Positions 8,205-16,616 of a stretch of DNA of 38,616 nt are shown piece after piece. Within the stretch, counting starts at the first letter, position 1; each line of letters starts with the position of its first letter. The position numbers were made by a program, and so were the translations under genes. The stretch comes from Porphyromonas macacae DSM 20710 = JCM 13914 (GTDB lineage: Bacteria; Bacteroidota; Bacteroidia; Bacteroidales; Porphyromonadaceae): NCBI RefSeq assembly GCF_000379945.1, contig NZ_KB904130.1, positions 1-38,616 on the forward strand, given 5' to 3'. Below the pieces are notes generated by a model that searched no databases, had not been told where the DNA came from, and saw nothing but the letters and a program-made list of their open reading frames with translations.

Positions 8205-8557
8205 ATCCTTTCAATAATCTATTAGACTGTCTAAAAATCATTCGAAATACAGCGATTTTTTTATGCCCGAAGTAAACAGTCTTATTTAGTGTCTTTCTTT
8301 ACTGATAATTCATCCTTTGGACTTGTTTTTCTTTTGCATTCTTACTCATTAACAGATTAATTAATACTATATGGCTGAAAAGACCTCCGTATTAGACGGC
8401 AATAGCTATCTTTGTATATTAAGTTTCATGCTCCGAATTCTGTTTTTGTTATAATAAAGTATAAGGGAACATGTTCACAGCCTGCCCGGTTATAATAATC
8501 TTATAAACGACATCAGGCATATCAGAGGCAACTAATGTTGTTTGACTATTATTGAGG
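8205..8557 (+). other. Non-coding stretch between ribB and nrnA
   Basis: About 350 nt of AT-rich sequence without a credible gene. It contains nested inverted repeats (AGACTGT 8224-8230 with ACAGTCT 8276-8282; AAAAATC 8233-8239 with GATTTTT 8254-8260) and a TATCTTTG -7 box at 8407-8414 that probably starts the nrnA transcript with a leader of roughly 140 nt. Confidence 0.5.
8407..8414 (+). promoter_or_regulatory. Candidate -7 box upstream of nrnA
   Basis: TATCTTTG fits TAnnTTTG. No convincing -33 TTTG is present 19-20 nt upstream, so this is a tentative call. Confidence 0.4.
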
Positions 8558-9622
8558 ATGATTGATATACAGTTTGACCGAAACGATTTGAATACTTTTG
8601 CCCAATACGCAAATGGAGCAAACCGTATCTCATTGATAGCCCATGTGGGGCCGGATGGCGATACTGTCGGAAGCGTATTGGGTCTGGCTTCCATCTTACG
8701 TGCGGTGTATCCTGAAATTAAGATTTATACCATAGTACCGGATACCGTACCGAATTATCTCAATTTTGTCCCTGGTTTTGATAACCTTATCTGTTATGAA
8801 GAAACCCCGAAAAAAACAGTCGAAGCCATTCGCTCAAGCGAACTGATCGGGTGTATAGATTTCAATACGAAGAGGCGCATGCAGCATGAAGAAATGCAAA
8901 AAGCCGTTTCCGAGAGCCAGGCACATTGCTTTATGATCGATCATCACCCTTATCCCGAAACCTCTTCTTTCGATCTGGTCTTCAGCTATACACAGGTTTC
9001 TTCGACGGCAGAATTGATGTATTATTGGGTCCGGGCAATGGGTTGGGAAAAACATATCGGCAAAGAAGCGGCAGAAGCTCTGCTCTGCGGCATCATCACC
9101 GATACAGGCTGTTTCATGCATAATTCTTCCCGTGCCGAAACCTACGGGGCCGTTATGGGGTTAATCAAGTCCGGTGCAGACAAAGCCGCTGTGATAAATG
9201 CCCTGTTTCACCGTTCGCGTGAAAGCCAGATCAGGCTGAAAGGTTTTGTGCTGAATGAAAAAATGACTTTGTTGAAAGACAAGAAAGCAGCCTATATCAC
9301 GTTAAATAAAAAAGAGCTGTCTTCTTTCCATGCAGAAAAAGGCGACACCGAGGGTTTTGTCAATATTCCTCTGGATATAGATGGCATACGCTGCAGTTGC
9401 CTGATACGTGAAGATGAAGACCAGATAAAAATATCGCTCCGCTCATTAAACGATTTTCCTGTAAACGGTATTGCCACACGGGCTTTTGGCGGTGGCGGAC
9501 ACATCAATGCCGCAGGAGCCGAGTATGACGGCACACCGGAAGAGGCGTTGGCAATATTTCTGAGGGAGTTGGATGTGGAGAATGAAATCTACGATCGGAA
9601 GAAAAATATAAAAAATGAATAA
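8558..9622 (+). CDS. nrnA: DHH/DHHA1 phosphoesterase, NrnA-like (oligoribonuclease / pAp phosphatase)
   Basis: NrnA-type enzymes are cytoplasmic Mn-dependent phosphoesterases that degrade nano-RNA and dephosphorylate 3'-phosphoadenosine 5'-phosphate. The 354-residue product shows the DHH-domain motifs HVGPDGDTVGS at about 29-39, a conserved D in CIDFN and IDHHPYPE, followed later by a GIITDTGCFMH motif. The C-terminal DHHA1 domain ends with the substrate-binding GGGGHINAAGA. The ATG at 8558 is preferred over the TTG two codons upstream. It is followed after 9 nt by the DUF4827 gene and then glmM, so the three are probably co-transcribed. The pAp versus nano-RNA preference cannot be told from sequence. 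Confidence 0.88.
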   Translation: MIDIQFDRNDLNTFAQYANGANRISLIAHVGPDGDTVGSVLGLASILRAVYPEIKIYTIVPDTVPNYLNFVPGFDNLICYEETPKKTVEAIRSSELIGCIDFNTKRRMQHEEMQKAVSESQAHCFMIDHHPYPETSSFDLVFSYTQVSSTAELMYYWVRAMGWEKHIGKEAAEALLCGIITDTGCFMHNSSRAETYGAVMGLIKSGADKAAVINALFHRSRESQIRLKGFVLNEKMTLLKDKKAAYITLNKKELSSFHAEKGDTEGFVNIPLDIDGIRCSCLIREDEDQIKISLRSLNDFPVNGIATRAFGGGGHINAAGAEYDGTPEEALAIFLRELDVENEIYDRKKNIKNE

Positions 9623-9631
9623 AATAAGTTT

Positions 9632-10243
9632 ATGAATAAAAGGACATTCATCTCGTTATTAAGTATGATCTTGCTGGTGGGGGCAACCTTCTCTTCTTGT
9701 CGTGACAGTAAGTACAAGTCTCTCTCCGAATTGAAGCGCGATCAGAAAAAAGCCATCGAAAGATTTATCAAAGAAAAAAAGATCAGCGTTGTGGAACTGA
9801 GCGATACCAAACTGCCCGATCCGTATAATAAGGATGTTTATTACAAGTTTCCTAACGGTTTGTATATGAAGATTATAGATCCGGGTAAAACGAAACCGGA
9901 GGTCGATAAAACTCATGTATTTCTGAAATTTGCAGGTCAGCTATTCCTCGACAAGGTTTATTTAGAATTCAATTCCATAGCGAATCCGCGTTATCAGCCC
10001 ACAGAATTTATTTACCGGAACTATTATCTCGCCGGTGAGATTCACTATTCATTGGTACAACTCGGTATTCCCGGCTATTCTCTGGATGAATTAATGTGCG
10101 AAGGTCTGGCTTATCCGATGGCACATCTCGGAGAGGGTGCCCGGGTTTCGCTAATCGTTCCGTTTACATTAGGTTCATCCACTTATTACAAAATGGGATA
10201 CCCAATGTATATAGAGGAAGCTTATTATACATTTAAGAAATAA
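9632..10243 (+). CDS. DUF4827-type FKBP-like lipoprotein
   Basis: The 203-residue protein starts with a lipoprotein signal peptide (hydrophobic LLSMILLVGATF) and a lipobox-like FSSC, placing the lipidated cysteine at C23. A lysine- and glutamate-rich helix follows (about 28-50), and the C-terminal half, with YPMAHLGEGARVSLIVPFTLG, resembles the FKBP-type peptidyl-prolyl isomerase fold. I assign it to DUF4827, which from memory occurs next to glmM in Bacteroides. It likely sits on the periplasmic face of the outer membrane. It is packed between nrnA (9 nt upstream) and glmM (15 nt downstream). Catalytic isomerase activity is not shown by the sequence, and no specific function is claimed. Confidence 0.75.
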   Translation: MNKRTFISLLSMILLVGATFSSCRDSKYKSLSELKRDQKKAIERFIKEKKISVVELSDTKLPDPYNKDVYYKFPNGLYMKIIDPGKTKPEVDKTHVFLKFAGQLFLDKVYLEFNSIANPRYQPTEFIYRNYYLAGEIHYSLVQLGIPGYSLDELMCEGLAYPMAHLGEGARVSLIVPFTLGSSTYYKMGYPMYIEEAYYTFKK

Positions 10244-10258
10244 AAAAGATCGGAAATC

Positions 10259-11659
10259 ATGACACTGATAAAGTCCATATCCGGCATTCGGGGTACTATC
10301 GGCGGTTCCATTCAAGATGGACTTAACCCTGTGAGCATAGCCCAGTTTACGGCATCTTATGCCCAATTCATACGCCAACGAAGCGGCAAAGAAAATCCCC
10401 TTATCGTAGTCGGACGGGATGCCCGTCCGAGCGGGCCCATGGTCAAGCAGATCGTAATCGGCACGTTGATGGGTATGGGATCCCATGTAATAGATATAGA
10501 TTTGGCAACGACTCCTACAACGGAAATGGCCGTAACAGGCAAAAAAGCCGATGGCGGTATTATCCTGACAGCCAGCCACAATCCTGAGATTTGGAATGCG
10601 CTGAAGCTGTTGAATAGCGAAGGCGAGTTCCTGAATGACGCCGAGGGCAAAGAGATACTTCGCCTTGCCGAAAGCGATGAGTTGCAGTTTGTACCGGTAG
10701 ACCGATTGGGACAGGTGATAGAAAGCTGCAGCTATCTGGAATCGCATATTGAAGCCGTTCTGAAAGCTCCCGGCGTAGATACGGAGGCAATCAGAAAAGC
10801 CGCTTTCCGTGTGGCTTTTGACAGTGTAAACTCTGTTGGCGGCATCGCTTTGCCAGCGTTGTTGTCTGCCTTAGGAGTTAAAGAAATTTATCCGCTCAAT
10901 GAGGAGCCTCATGGACACTTTGCCCATAATCCGGAACCTCTGCCGCATCATTTGGTCGATATTTGCAATCTGGTACGTCAGACGAAAGCCGATGTGGCTT
11001 TTGTGGTAGACCCCGATGTGGACCGGCTGGCTATTATCGATGAGCTTGGAAACTGTTTTGGCGAGGAATATACACTGGTATCCGTAGCCGACTATCTGTT
11101 GAAACTGAACGGGGGAGGAAATACGGCCTCGAACCTCAGTTCAACAAGAGCTTTGCGTGATGTAACGGAAAAGCACGGAGGCCTCTATGCCGCCGCCGCC
11201 GTAGGTGAAGTGAATGTGGTAGCTAAAATGAAAGAAATCGGTGCTCTTATCGGAGGTGAAGGCAATGGCGGTATCATCTATCCGGCTTTGCACTACGGAC
11301 GGGATGCACTTATGGGAATCGCTCTGTTCCTAAGCCTTCTGGCTAAAGAAAAAGTATCCGTAAGTGAGCTGAAAAAGCAATATCCGGCATATTTTATGAG
11401 CAAACAACGAGTGGATTTACCCGATGGAACCGACAGTCTTGCATTACTGAATAAATTTGCCGAAGCCATGAAACAGGGAGGTCAAGGTGAAGTTTGTTTG
11501 GTAGATGGTGTAAAAATCGATATGCCAGACCGTTGGGTACATGTGCGCCGAAGCAATACGGAACCCATTATTCGTATTTATACAGAAGCACCGACAGAAC
11601 AGGATGCACAATCGCTGGCTGATTGCTTTAAGGATATTGTCATAAGTTATTTGGCTTAA
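10259..11659 (+). CDS. glmM: Phosphoglucosamine mutase / phosphohexomutase
   Basis: Members of the alpha-D-phosphohexomutase superfamily interconvert 6- and 1-phosphosugars; GlmM makes glucosamine 1-phosphate for UDP-GlcNAc, hence peptidoglycan and LPS. The 466-residue chain has the phosphoserine loop TASHNP at 104-109 (catalytic S106), the Mg-binding DPDVDR at 251-256, the sugar-specificity GGEGNGGII segment and the phosphate-binding RRSNTEPIIRIYTEA near the C-terminus. The N-terminus SISGIRGTIGG is typical of GlmM/ManB of Bacteroidales. Phosphomannomutase activity cannot be excluded, as the two subfamilies are close. Its upstream neighbours are the DUF4827 and nrnA genes, close enough for one transcript. 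Confidence 0.88.
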   Translation: MTLIKSISGIRGTIGGSIQDGLNPVSIAQFTASYAQFIRQRSGKENPLIVVGRDARPSGPMVKQIVIGTLMGMGSHVIDIDLATTPTTEMAVTGKKADGGIILTASHNPEIWNALKLLNSEGEFLNDAEGKEILRLAESDELQFVPVDRLGQVIESCSYLESHIEAVLKAPGVDTEAIRKAAFRVAFDSVNSVGGIALPALLSALGVKEIYPLNEEPHGHFAHNPEPLPHHLVDICNLVRQTKADVAFVVDPDVDRLAIIDELGNCFGEEYTLVSVADYLLKLNGGGNTASNLSSTRALRDVTEKHGGLYAAAAVGEVNVVAKMKEIGALIGGEGNGGIIYPALHYGRDALMGIALFLSLLAKEKVSVSELKKQYPAYFMSKQRVDLPDGTDSLALLNKFAEAMKQGGQGEVCLVDGVKIDMPDRWVHVRRSNTEPIIRIYTEAPTEQDAQSLADCFKDIVISYLA

Positions 11660-11759
11660 TATTCCACCTCATACATCATCTTATTAAGGCATACATCCGG
11701 AGAATTATAAAATTTCGGCAAGTATGCTTCTCATAACTCTTATTTAACAGATAGCATCT

Positions 11760-13181
11760 TTGGCTAGGAATAAAAAAATATTGCCCCTTCTACAAGGGGT
11801 AACGATAACAGATTTGGCTTCGGAGGGTAAGGCTCTGTTTCACCACGAAGGAATGGTGGTGTTCGTTCCGTTCGGAGCACCGGGTGACGTATGCGATGTG
11901 CAAATCGTGAGCAAAAAAAAGAATTTCATGGAAGGGAGGATTGTACATATGATAGAGCCTTCACCTATAAGACGTTCTCCCATATGCGACCATTTCGGAT
12001 ATTGCGGCGGTTGTAAATGGCAGCACTTGCCGTATGAGGAACAGCTCAAAATGAAAAACCGAACTGTCTGTGATGCCATGGAGCGAATCGGGAAACTGAT
12101 CATACCCGAATACTTGCCCATATTGGAATCTGAAACAGAGTATCGCTACCGGAATAAACTGGAGTTCAGTTTCAGCCATAAACGCTGGTTGCTGCCACAC
12201 GAAAAAGACCAGGCAGGAGAAACCATCACCGAACCCGGGCTGGGTTTTCATATTCCCGGTATGTTCGATAAGGTTCTGGATATACATTATTGCCATTTGG
12301 GAGATCGATTTGCAGACGAAATACGTTTGTTTATCCGCAACTTCTGTTTGGAGCATATCGAAGACTATCCTTTTTTCGATTTGAAATTGCAGGAAGGGCT
12401 CATGCGTAACCTTATGGTGCGAACGGCTTCGACCGGTCAGACCATGGTATTGCTGAGTTTCTACCATAATGACGAAACAAATATAAAGAGATTGCTGGAT
12501 GCCGTTCGTTTACATTTCCCGAAAATCACGTCCTTAATATATGTAATCAACCCCAAAGCAAACGATACGTTCGGCGACTTGGAAATCCTCTGTCATAGCG
12601 GTCAGGATTACATCGAAGAAGAAATGGAAGGATTGAAATTCCGTATCGGAGCAAAATCTTTTTACCAAACCAATAGCCGTCAGGCTCACCGTCTCTATGA
12701 AGTAGCCCGCTCTTTTGCCGCACTTACGGGTAATGAATTAGTTTATGACCTCTATACAGGAACAGGTACAATAGCTAATTTTATAGCCCGAAAAGCTTGT
12801 CGGGTAATAGGTGTGGAATATGTGCCGGAAGCCATTGAAGATGCCGAATTGAACAGCAAAGTCAACGGTATTGAGAACACGCTGTTTTACGCAGGAGATA
12901 TGAAGGATGTGCTCAATGAAGATTTCATCGTCAAGCATGGCCGCCCGGATGTAATCATTACCGATCCACCCCGTGCCGGTATGCATCCCGACGTGATCAA
13001 AACCATCTTGAGAGCAACACCGCAACGGATCGTTTATGTAAGTTGCAATCCAGCCACACAAGCACGAGATTTGTCCCTGTTGGTAGAATCGGGTACATAT
13101 AAGATTCTTAAAAGCCGTGCTGTGGATATGTTTCCACAAACACATCATGTAGAAAACGTCGTCTTACTGGAACGTTGTTGA
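11760..13181 (+). CDS. rlmD: 23S rRNA (uracil-5-)-methyltransferase, RlmD/RumA family
   Basis: RlmD-type enzymes methylate C5 of U1939 of 23S rRNA using S-adenosylmethionine. The 473-residue protein has an N-terminal TRAM RNA-binding domain (about 8-65), a cysteine cluster CDHFGYCGGC (C76, C82, C85) that with a later cysteine should bind a 4Fe-4S cluster, a SAM-binding segment VYDLYTGTGTI, and the catalytic loop VSCNPATQARDL near the C-terminus, preceded by DPPRAG. The frame is closed by a TAA 15 nt upstream of the start, and no ATG lies before the conserved N-terminus, so the TTG at 11760 is the probable start. Whether the target is U1939 or another uridine cannot be shown. About 100 nt separates it from glmM. 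Confidence 0.88.
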   Translation: MARNKKILPLLQGVTITDLASEGKALFHHEGMVVFVPFGAPGDVCDVQIVSKKKNFMEGRIVHMIEPSPIRRSPICDHFGYCGGCKWQHLPYEEQLKMKNRTVCDAMERIGKLIIPEYLPILESETEYRYRNKLEFSFSHKRWLLPHEKDQAGETITEPGLGFHIPGMFDKVLDIHYCHLGDRFADEIRLFIRNFCLEHIEDYPFFDLKLQEGLMRNLMVRTASTGQTMVLLSFYHNDETNIKRLLDAVRLHFPKITSLIYVINPKANDTFGDLEILCHSGQDYIEEEMEGLKFRIGAKSFYQTNSRQAHRLYEVARSFAALTGNELVYDLYTGTGTIANFIARKACRVIGVEYVPEAIEDAELNSKVNGIENTLFYAGDMKDVLNEDFIVKHGRPDVIITDPPRAGMHPDVIKTILRATPQRIVYVSCNPATQARDLSLLVESGTYKILKSRAVDMFPQTHHVENVVLLERC

Positions 13182-13607
13182 CAAAGATCCCTATCCTATC
13201 ATAATAGTTCGACACAATTTGCACCCTATCTCCGTACTTAAGTTCGAATGCCTTTGGGGAGGATTGGCACATGAAACGTTATGAACAAAATGAGATTCAG
13301 GTGATACTGTCGTCCCATGTAAACCTTCAAAAGTTACCTCCATAAAAAAAACATCAAAAGATTTTCCCTACACCACTATTGCAACCTTTCCAAAGGGGAC
13401 AAAAATCTATTCGTATTACTTTATCCTTAAATTTACAGAGGTGTTGTTCTTGATACCGGAGTGTGCTTTTATTTTTAATGGAATATGCAATTTCACTGCT
13501 TTTATGTATTTTTGAGTTATGCAAGTCTTCCACTTTTCGGAGAAAAAAGCAGATTACGGGTACCGTGAAAATGAGAATTAAAGAATAACTTAAAGTCTGT
13601 CGAAATT
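13182..13607 (+). other. Non-coding stretch between rlmD and lemA
   Basis: About 425 nt with no credible gene. A TATTTTTG sequence at 13507-13514 fits the Bacteroidetes -7 box and could start the lemA transcript, about 90 nt before its ATG. No hairpin terminator was found after rlmD. Confidence 0.45.
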
Positions 13608-14165
13608 ATGTTGTTATTTGCCGTTATTATAGCATTTGTCCTATTGCTTATTTTTTATGGAATTTCTTTATTCAACACCCTCATAAAAAACAAAGCCTAT
13701 GCTGCCGAAGCTTACAGTGGCATCGATGTTCAACTAAAAAGAAGATACGACCTCATTCCTAACCTTGTATCTGCAGTCAAGGGCTACGTCAAACATGAGG
13801 AAAGCGTTTTTCTTAAAGTTACGGAAGCGAGAACTCGCATTATGTCGGCTACTACTGCACAAGAGCGTTTTGATGCAGAAAACATGTTGAGTCAAAGTTT
13901 AAAATCGCTTTTTGCCGTATCCGAAAGTTACCCCACATTGAAATCCGATACATCCTTTCTCAGCCTGCAACAAAAATTGTATGATATTGAACAAGAACTG
14001 GAACAAGCAAGACGTTACTACAACGCCGTCGTGAGAAATTACAACATACTGGTGGAGTCATTTCCAAGCAATGTCGTGGCCAGAATGTTCGGATTCGGAC
14101 TGCTTACATACTTTGAATTGGATAACGAAGAAGAACGCAAAAATCCCGAAGTTAAACTCGATTAA
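13608..14165 (+). CDS. lemA: LemA family protein
   Basis: The 185-residue protein has an N-terminal transmembrane helix (about 1-22, MLLFAVIIAFVLLLIFYGIS) followed by a helical domain with LemA hallmarks: YSGIDVQLKRRYDLIPNLVSAVKGY, the EARTRIMSA helix and the final YYNAVVRNYN...FPSNVVARMFGF signature. LemA proteins are membrane-anchored with a mostly soluble helical bundle; their molecular role is poorly defined. In many genomes lemA is followed by a DUF2207 or TPM-domain membrane gene, and here a broken DUF2207 reading frame starts just after it, so the usual pair has been disrupted. Confidence 0.92.
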   Translation: MLLFAVIIAFVLLLIFYGISLFNTLIKNKAYAAEAYSGIDVQLKRRYDLIPNLVSAVKGYVKHEESVFLKVTEARTRIMSATTAQERFDAENMLSQSLKSLFAVSESYPTLKSDTSFLSLQQKLYDIEQELEQARRYYNAVVRNYNILVESFPSNVVARMFGFGLLTYFELDNEEERKNPEVKLD

Positions 14166-14213
14166 ACCATTAAGATTCTTTTTACTACTAAAAACATATT
14201 ACAGAGGAGCATT

Positions 14214-14538
14214 GTGTTTCCTCTGTTTGTTTTATTATGTATCCTGTTTCCCAAAAATATACTCTGGGACAATCTTCAGAAGAGCGAGGTATTTCTTTTC
14301 ATGCCGAACTGACTGTGAAAAACTCCGGACTTTTGGAAGTTACCGAAACCATTAAAATTTATGCCAACGGAGAAAAATTCAAACGAGGTGTTTATCGAAT
14401 TCTCCCGGCCAGACGTTTTATCAACGGCAGAAAAGTCAACATATCTTATAAAATCCTTTCTGTACATAAAAACGGAGAACAAGAACCCTTTTTCGAAAAA
14501 GAAGGCCAAGAAGAGGATACATAATATATATCGGGGAA
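14214..14538 (+). pseudogene. DUF2207 gene, N-terminal remnant truncated by an IS
   Basis: A DUF2207-like N-terminal domain is readable at 14237-14524 (SSEERGISFHAELTVKN, then LLEVTETIKIYANGEKFKRG and VYRILPARRF). The hydrophobic leader expected in front of it, FPLFVLLCILFP, begins at a GTG (14214) in a different frame. A second shift appears near 14520, where the family-like continuation (IHNIYRGNVVLN) is in a third frame. At 14539 the sequence passes into an IS4-like element and the remainder of the gene, normally more than 500 residues, is absent on the far side. It follows lemA by about 50 nt, its usual neighbour. The domain assignment is from pattern recognition; loss of function is well supported by the truncation. 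Confidence 0.65.
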
Positions 14539-15331
14539 ATGTTGTCCTAAATAAATTATGAGTGAGGAGTAACCCGTTGAGGCATACGGCCCAACGAAAA
14601 AAGAAGTTTTAATCCCCCCTTTGCTCCTAAATTATTGTCATCCGGAGAGGGAGTGAAGGGTTCGTTAAGCCACTTTTCAAGATAAATTTTGGTAAAAGTG
14701 TGATCCTTAACAAAACGGCAAGGTTTGCCAGCCCCACTTATAACAAGCAGTATGCTTTAGCCAACACAGTACTAACATCGTTGTTAAAGCGCTCCATACC
14801 TGAATCTCCACGGCATTGCGAGATGTCCCAATAAAGCTCTTTATACGTAGCAATTGCTTGAGATTGCGGAAGAAGATTTCGATTTGCCACCGCAACTTGT
14901 AGAGCTCTGCTGTCCAAAATATTCGAAAGTCGCATAGTAGATGCCTCTGAATACCCTGCTATTTCTGTGGGCGTTCTGATAAGCGATGGTAGATTTAGAA
15001 GGTTCATGAGCTATTCCTAAGTGGTTGAGATTGCCATTGGCAGAATTAAGACCATTGTAAATATCCCTTACAGAACAGAATCGCAATTTAAGAATTGACT
15101 GAACATCATACCAATAAACTGACTCCAAGTATAGTAGCTCTTGCAATGTTTATCTGTACCAGACGCTCGAATAATCTTTCTAATCTTTTCTTTCCGCAGT
15201 TTACCGATGGCTTGCGCAAAGACTGTTATAAAGGAAGTAGAAGAGTTGGCACTCTTTAACTAAGGTAACATTTTTGTCCCTTAGCTCTACTTCCTTTTTT
15301 TCGATGAGTATCAAAATGTTTAGGACAACAT
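14539..15331 (-). mobile_element. Decayed IS4-like insertion sequence
   Basis: A 793-bp element is bounded by perfect 13-bp terminal inverted repeats, ATGTTGTCCTAAA at 14539-14551 and TTTAGGACAACAT at 15319-15331. It contains a damaged transposase on the minus strand. No clear target duplication was found. A hairpin formed by AAGGAAGTAGA and TCTACTTCCTT lies near its transposase-start end. The length is roughly half that of a full IS4-type element. Confidence 0.75.
14707..15245 (-). pseudogene. IS4-family transposase, internally deleted and frameshifted
   Basis: The minus strand encodes an N-terminal IS4-like segment (AQAIGKLRKEKIRKIIRASG, then a WSQFIGMMF helix) that changes frame at a tandem ACAGAACAGA (15070-15079) into SVRDIYNGLNSANGNLNHLG. 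After about 50 more residues it passes directly, with a further frame change near 14940, into the C-terminal part LYKLRWQIEIFFRNLKQLLR, which holds the YREK-like end of the domain. The central region with the first two catalytic aspartates is missing. It is therefore a dead transposase and the element could move only if acted on in trans. Confidence 0.75.
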
Positions 15332-15363
15332 TGATGGAAAAACCATAGTTTTACTTTCAGATA

Positions 15364-15394
15364 TTTGCATAATTACGGAAAAGAAGTATCTTTG
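15364..15394 (+). promoter_or_regulatory. Promoter of the Gly-Leu-Leu tRNA cluster
   Basis: TTTG (15364-15367) and TATCTTTG (15387-15394) are separated by 19 nt, a full match to the Bacteroidetes consensus, and lie 10 nt before the first tRNA. It lies just outside the IS boundary, so the tRNA promoter was spared. Confidence 0.75.
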
Positions 15395-15404
15395 CAGAGC
15401 AATT

Positions 15405-15477
15405 GCGGAAGTAGCTCAGTTGGTAGAGCACAACCTTGCCAAGGTTGGGGTCGCGGGTTCGAATCCCGTCTTCCGCT
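15405..15477 (+). tRNA. tRNA-Gly (GCC)
   Basis: Acceptor arms GCGGAAG and CTTCCGC, D-arm with GTAGCTCAGTTGGTAGAGC, anticodon GCC at 15438-15440, and T-arm GCGGGTTCGAATCCCGT form a full cloverleaf of 73 nt. CCA is not encoded. Confidence 0.97.
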
Positions 15478-15483
15478 CTGAAT

Positions 15484-15565
15484 GCCCAGGTGGCGGAATT
15501 GGTAGACGCGCTCGTTTCAGGTGCGAGTGTTTAACGACGTGCAGGTTCGATTCCTGTCCTGGGCA
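15484..15565 (+). tRNA. tRNA-Leu (CAG)
   Basis: A class II tRNA of 82 nt with acceptor arms GCCCAGG and CCTGGGC, anticodon CAG at 15518-15520, a variable arm (GTGTTTAACGACGT) and T-arm CAGGTTCGATTCCTG. Discriminator base is A and CCA is not encoded. Confidence 0.96.
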
Positions 15566-15615
15566 CATTCCCTCTTCATTCTCAAAAACATCTTAAAAGA
15601 GTTTTGCTCTTTTAT

Positions 15616-15699
15616 GCGCGGGTGGTGGAATTGGTAGACACGCTACTTTGAGGGGGTAGTGCCGGTAACGGCGTGTGAGTTCAAGTCTCATCTCGCGTA
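15616..15699 (+). tRNA. tRNA-Leu (GAG)
   Basis: A class II tRNA of 84 nt with acceptor GCGCGGG pairing to CTCGCGT (including G-U pairs), anticodon GAG at 15650-15652, a variable arm TGCCGGTAACGGCG and T-arm GAGTTCAAGTCTC. Discriminator base is A. Confidence 0.95.
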
Positions 15700-15788
15700 C
15701 TCTATGAAGGCTATAAGATCATCGGTGAGGTGTCTTGTAGCCTTTTATTATATTTATTACTTGAATTCCAACAATAAAGAGAGGTGCT

Positions 15789-16616
15789 ATGGTCATATTT
15801 CCGAATGCAAAAATCAATTTAGGACTACAAATTACAGGAAAAAGAACAAACGGATACCATACGTTGGAAACGCTGTTCTATCCGATACCTTTGGAAGATG
15901 CTTTGGAAATCTTACCGAATACGCACAAGGAGGTTGGAGACATATTTTCCATAGCAGGAACGACTCCCGATTGCAGCCTCGAAGAGAATCTGGTGACAAC
16001 AGCACTTTCGCTGATGCGAAAAAAGACAGATATTCCTCCCGTAAAAATAGCACTATACAAGAATATACCTATGGGCGCAGGCATGGGAGGCGGATCTGCC
16101 GATGCCGCTTTTACATTGAAACTGTTGCGCGATATGTTCGCCCCCCGGATGGAAGAGGATGTGTTATTCGAAATGGCTCTGCAATTAGGAGCAGACTGTC
16201 CGTTCTTTCTGTATAATAAACCTTGTTTGGGACGCGGGATCGGCGAAAAGCTAACCCCTTTGGACGATATCAGTTTGGCCGGATATCACATTGCTGTGGT
16301 TAAGCCGGAAATTTCTATCAGTACGGCCGAAGCTTTTAGAGGGTTGAAACATATCGGCGAACATTCTCAACCATTGTCTTCATTGATACGAAAACCTTTG
16401 CCGGAATGGCATGGTTTGATAAGCAACGATTTTGAAGAAAGTCTTTTTCCTGAATATCCTCGATTGAAGGAACTGAAGCAACTGTTATATAATCAGGGAG
16501 CTGTTTATGCTTCAATGACGGGGTCCGGGTCTGCCCTTTATGGACTGTTCCGGGAAAAACCGGTACTGGCAAAAAATTTGTTTAACGACTGTTTTCTATG
16601 GCAGACCGCATTGTAG
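15789..16616 (+). CDS. ispE: 4-diphosphocytidyl-2-C-methyl-D-erythritol kinase
   Basis: IspE phosphorylates the 2-hydroxyl of CDP-methylerythritol in the MEP route to isoprenoids. The 275-residue protein is a GHMP kinase: it opens with the substrate-binding FPNAKINLGLQI segment (K8), has the ATP-binding glycine-rich loop PMGAGMGGGSADAA at 94-107 and the C-terminal GHMP motif MTGSGSALYGLF. Length is typical. The ATG at 15789 is the first in frame before the conserved N-terminus. It overlaps the next gene by 19 nt, so the two are translationally linked although their functions are unrelated. Its presence indicates that the organism uses the MEP pathway. Confidence 0.96.
   Translation: MVIFPNAKINLGLQITGKRTNGYHTLETLFYPIPLEDALEILPNTHKEVGDIFSIAGTTPDCSLEENLVTTALSLMRKKTDIPPVKIALYKNIPMGAGMGGGSADAAFTLKLLRDMFAPRMEEDVLFEMALQLGADCPFFLYNKPCLGRGIGEKLTPLDDISLAGYHIAVVKPEISISTAEAFRGLKHIGEHSQPLSSLIRKPLPEWHGLISNDFEESLFPEYPRLKELKQLLYNQGAVYASMTGSGSALYGLFREKPVLAKNLFNDCFLWQTAL

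Noticed and set aside
15659-16216. Open reading frame of 185 codons
   Set aside because: It begins inside tRNA-Leu(GAG) and runs in another frame through ispE, whose frame has clear GHMP kinase motifs.
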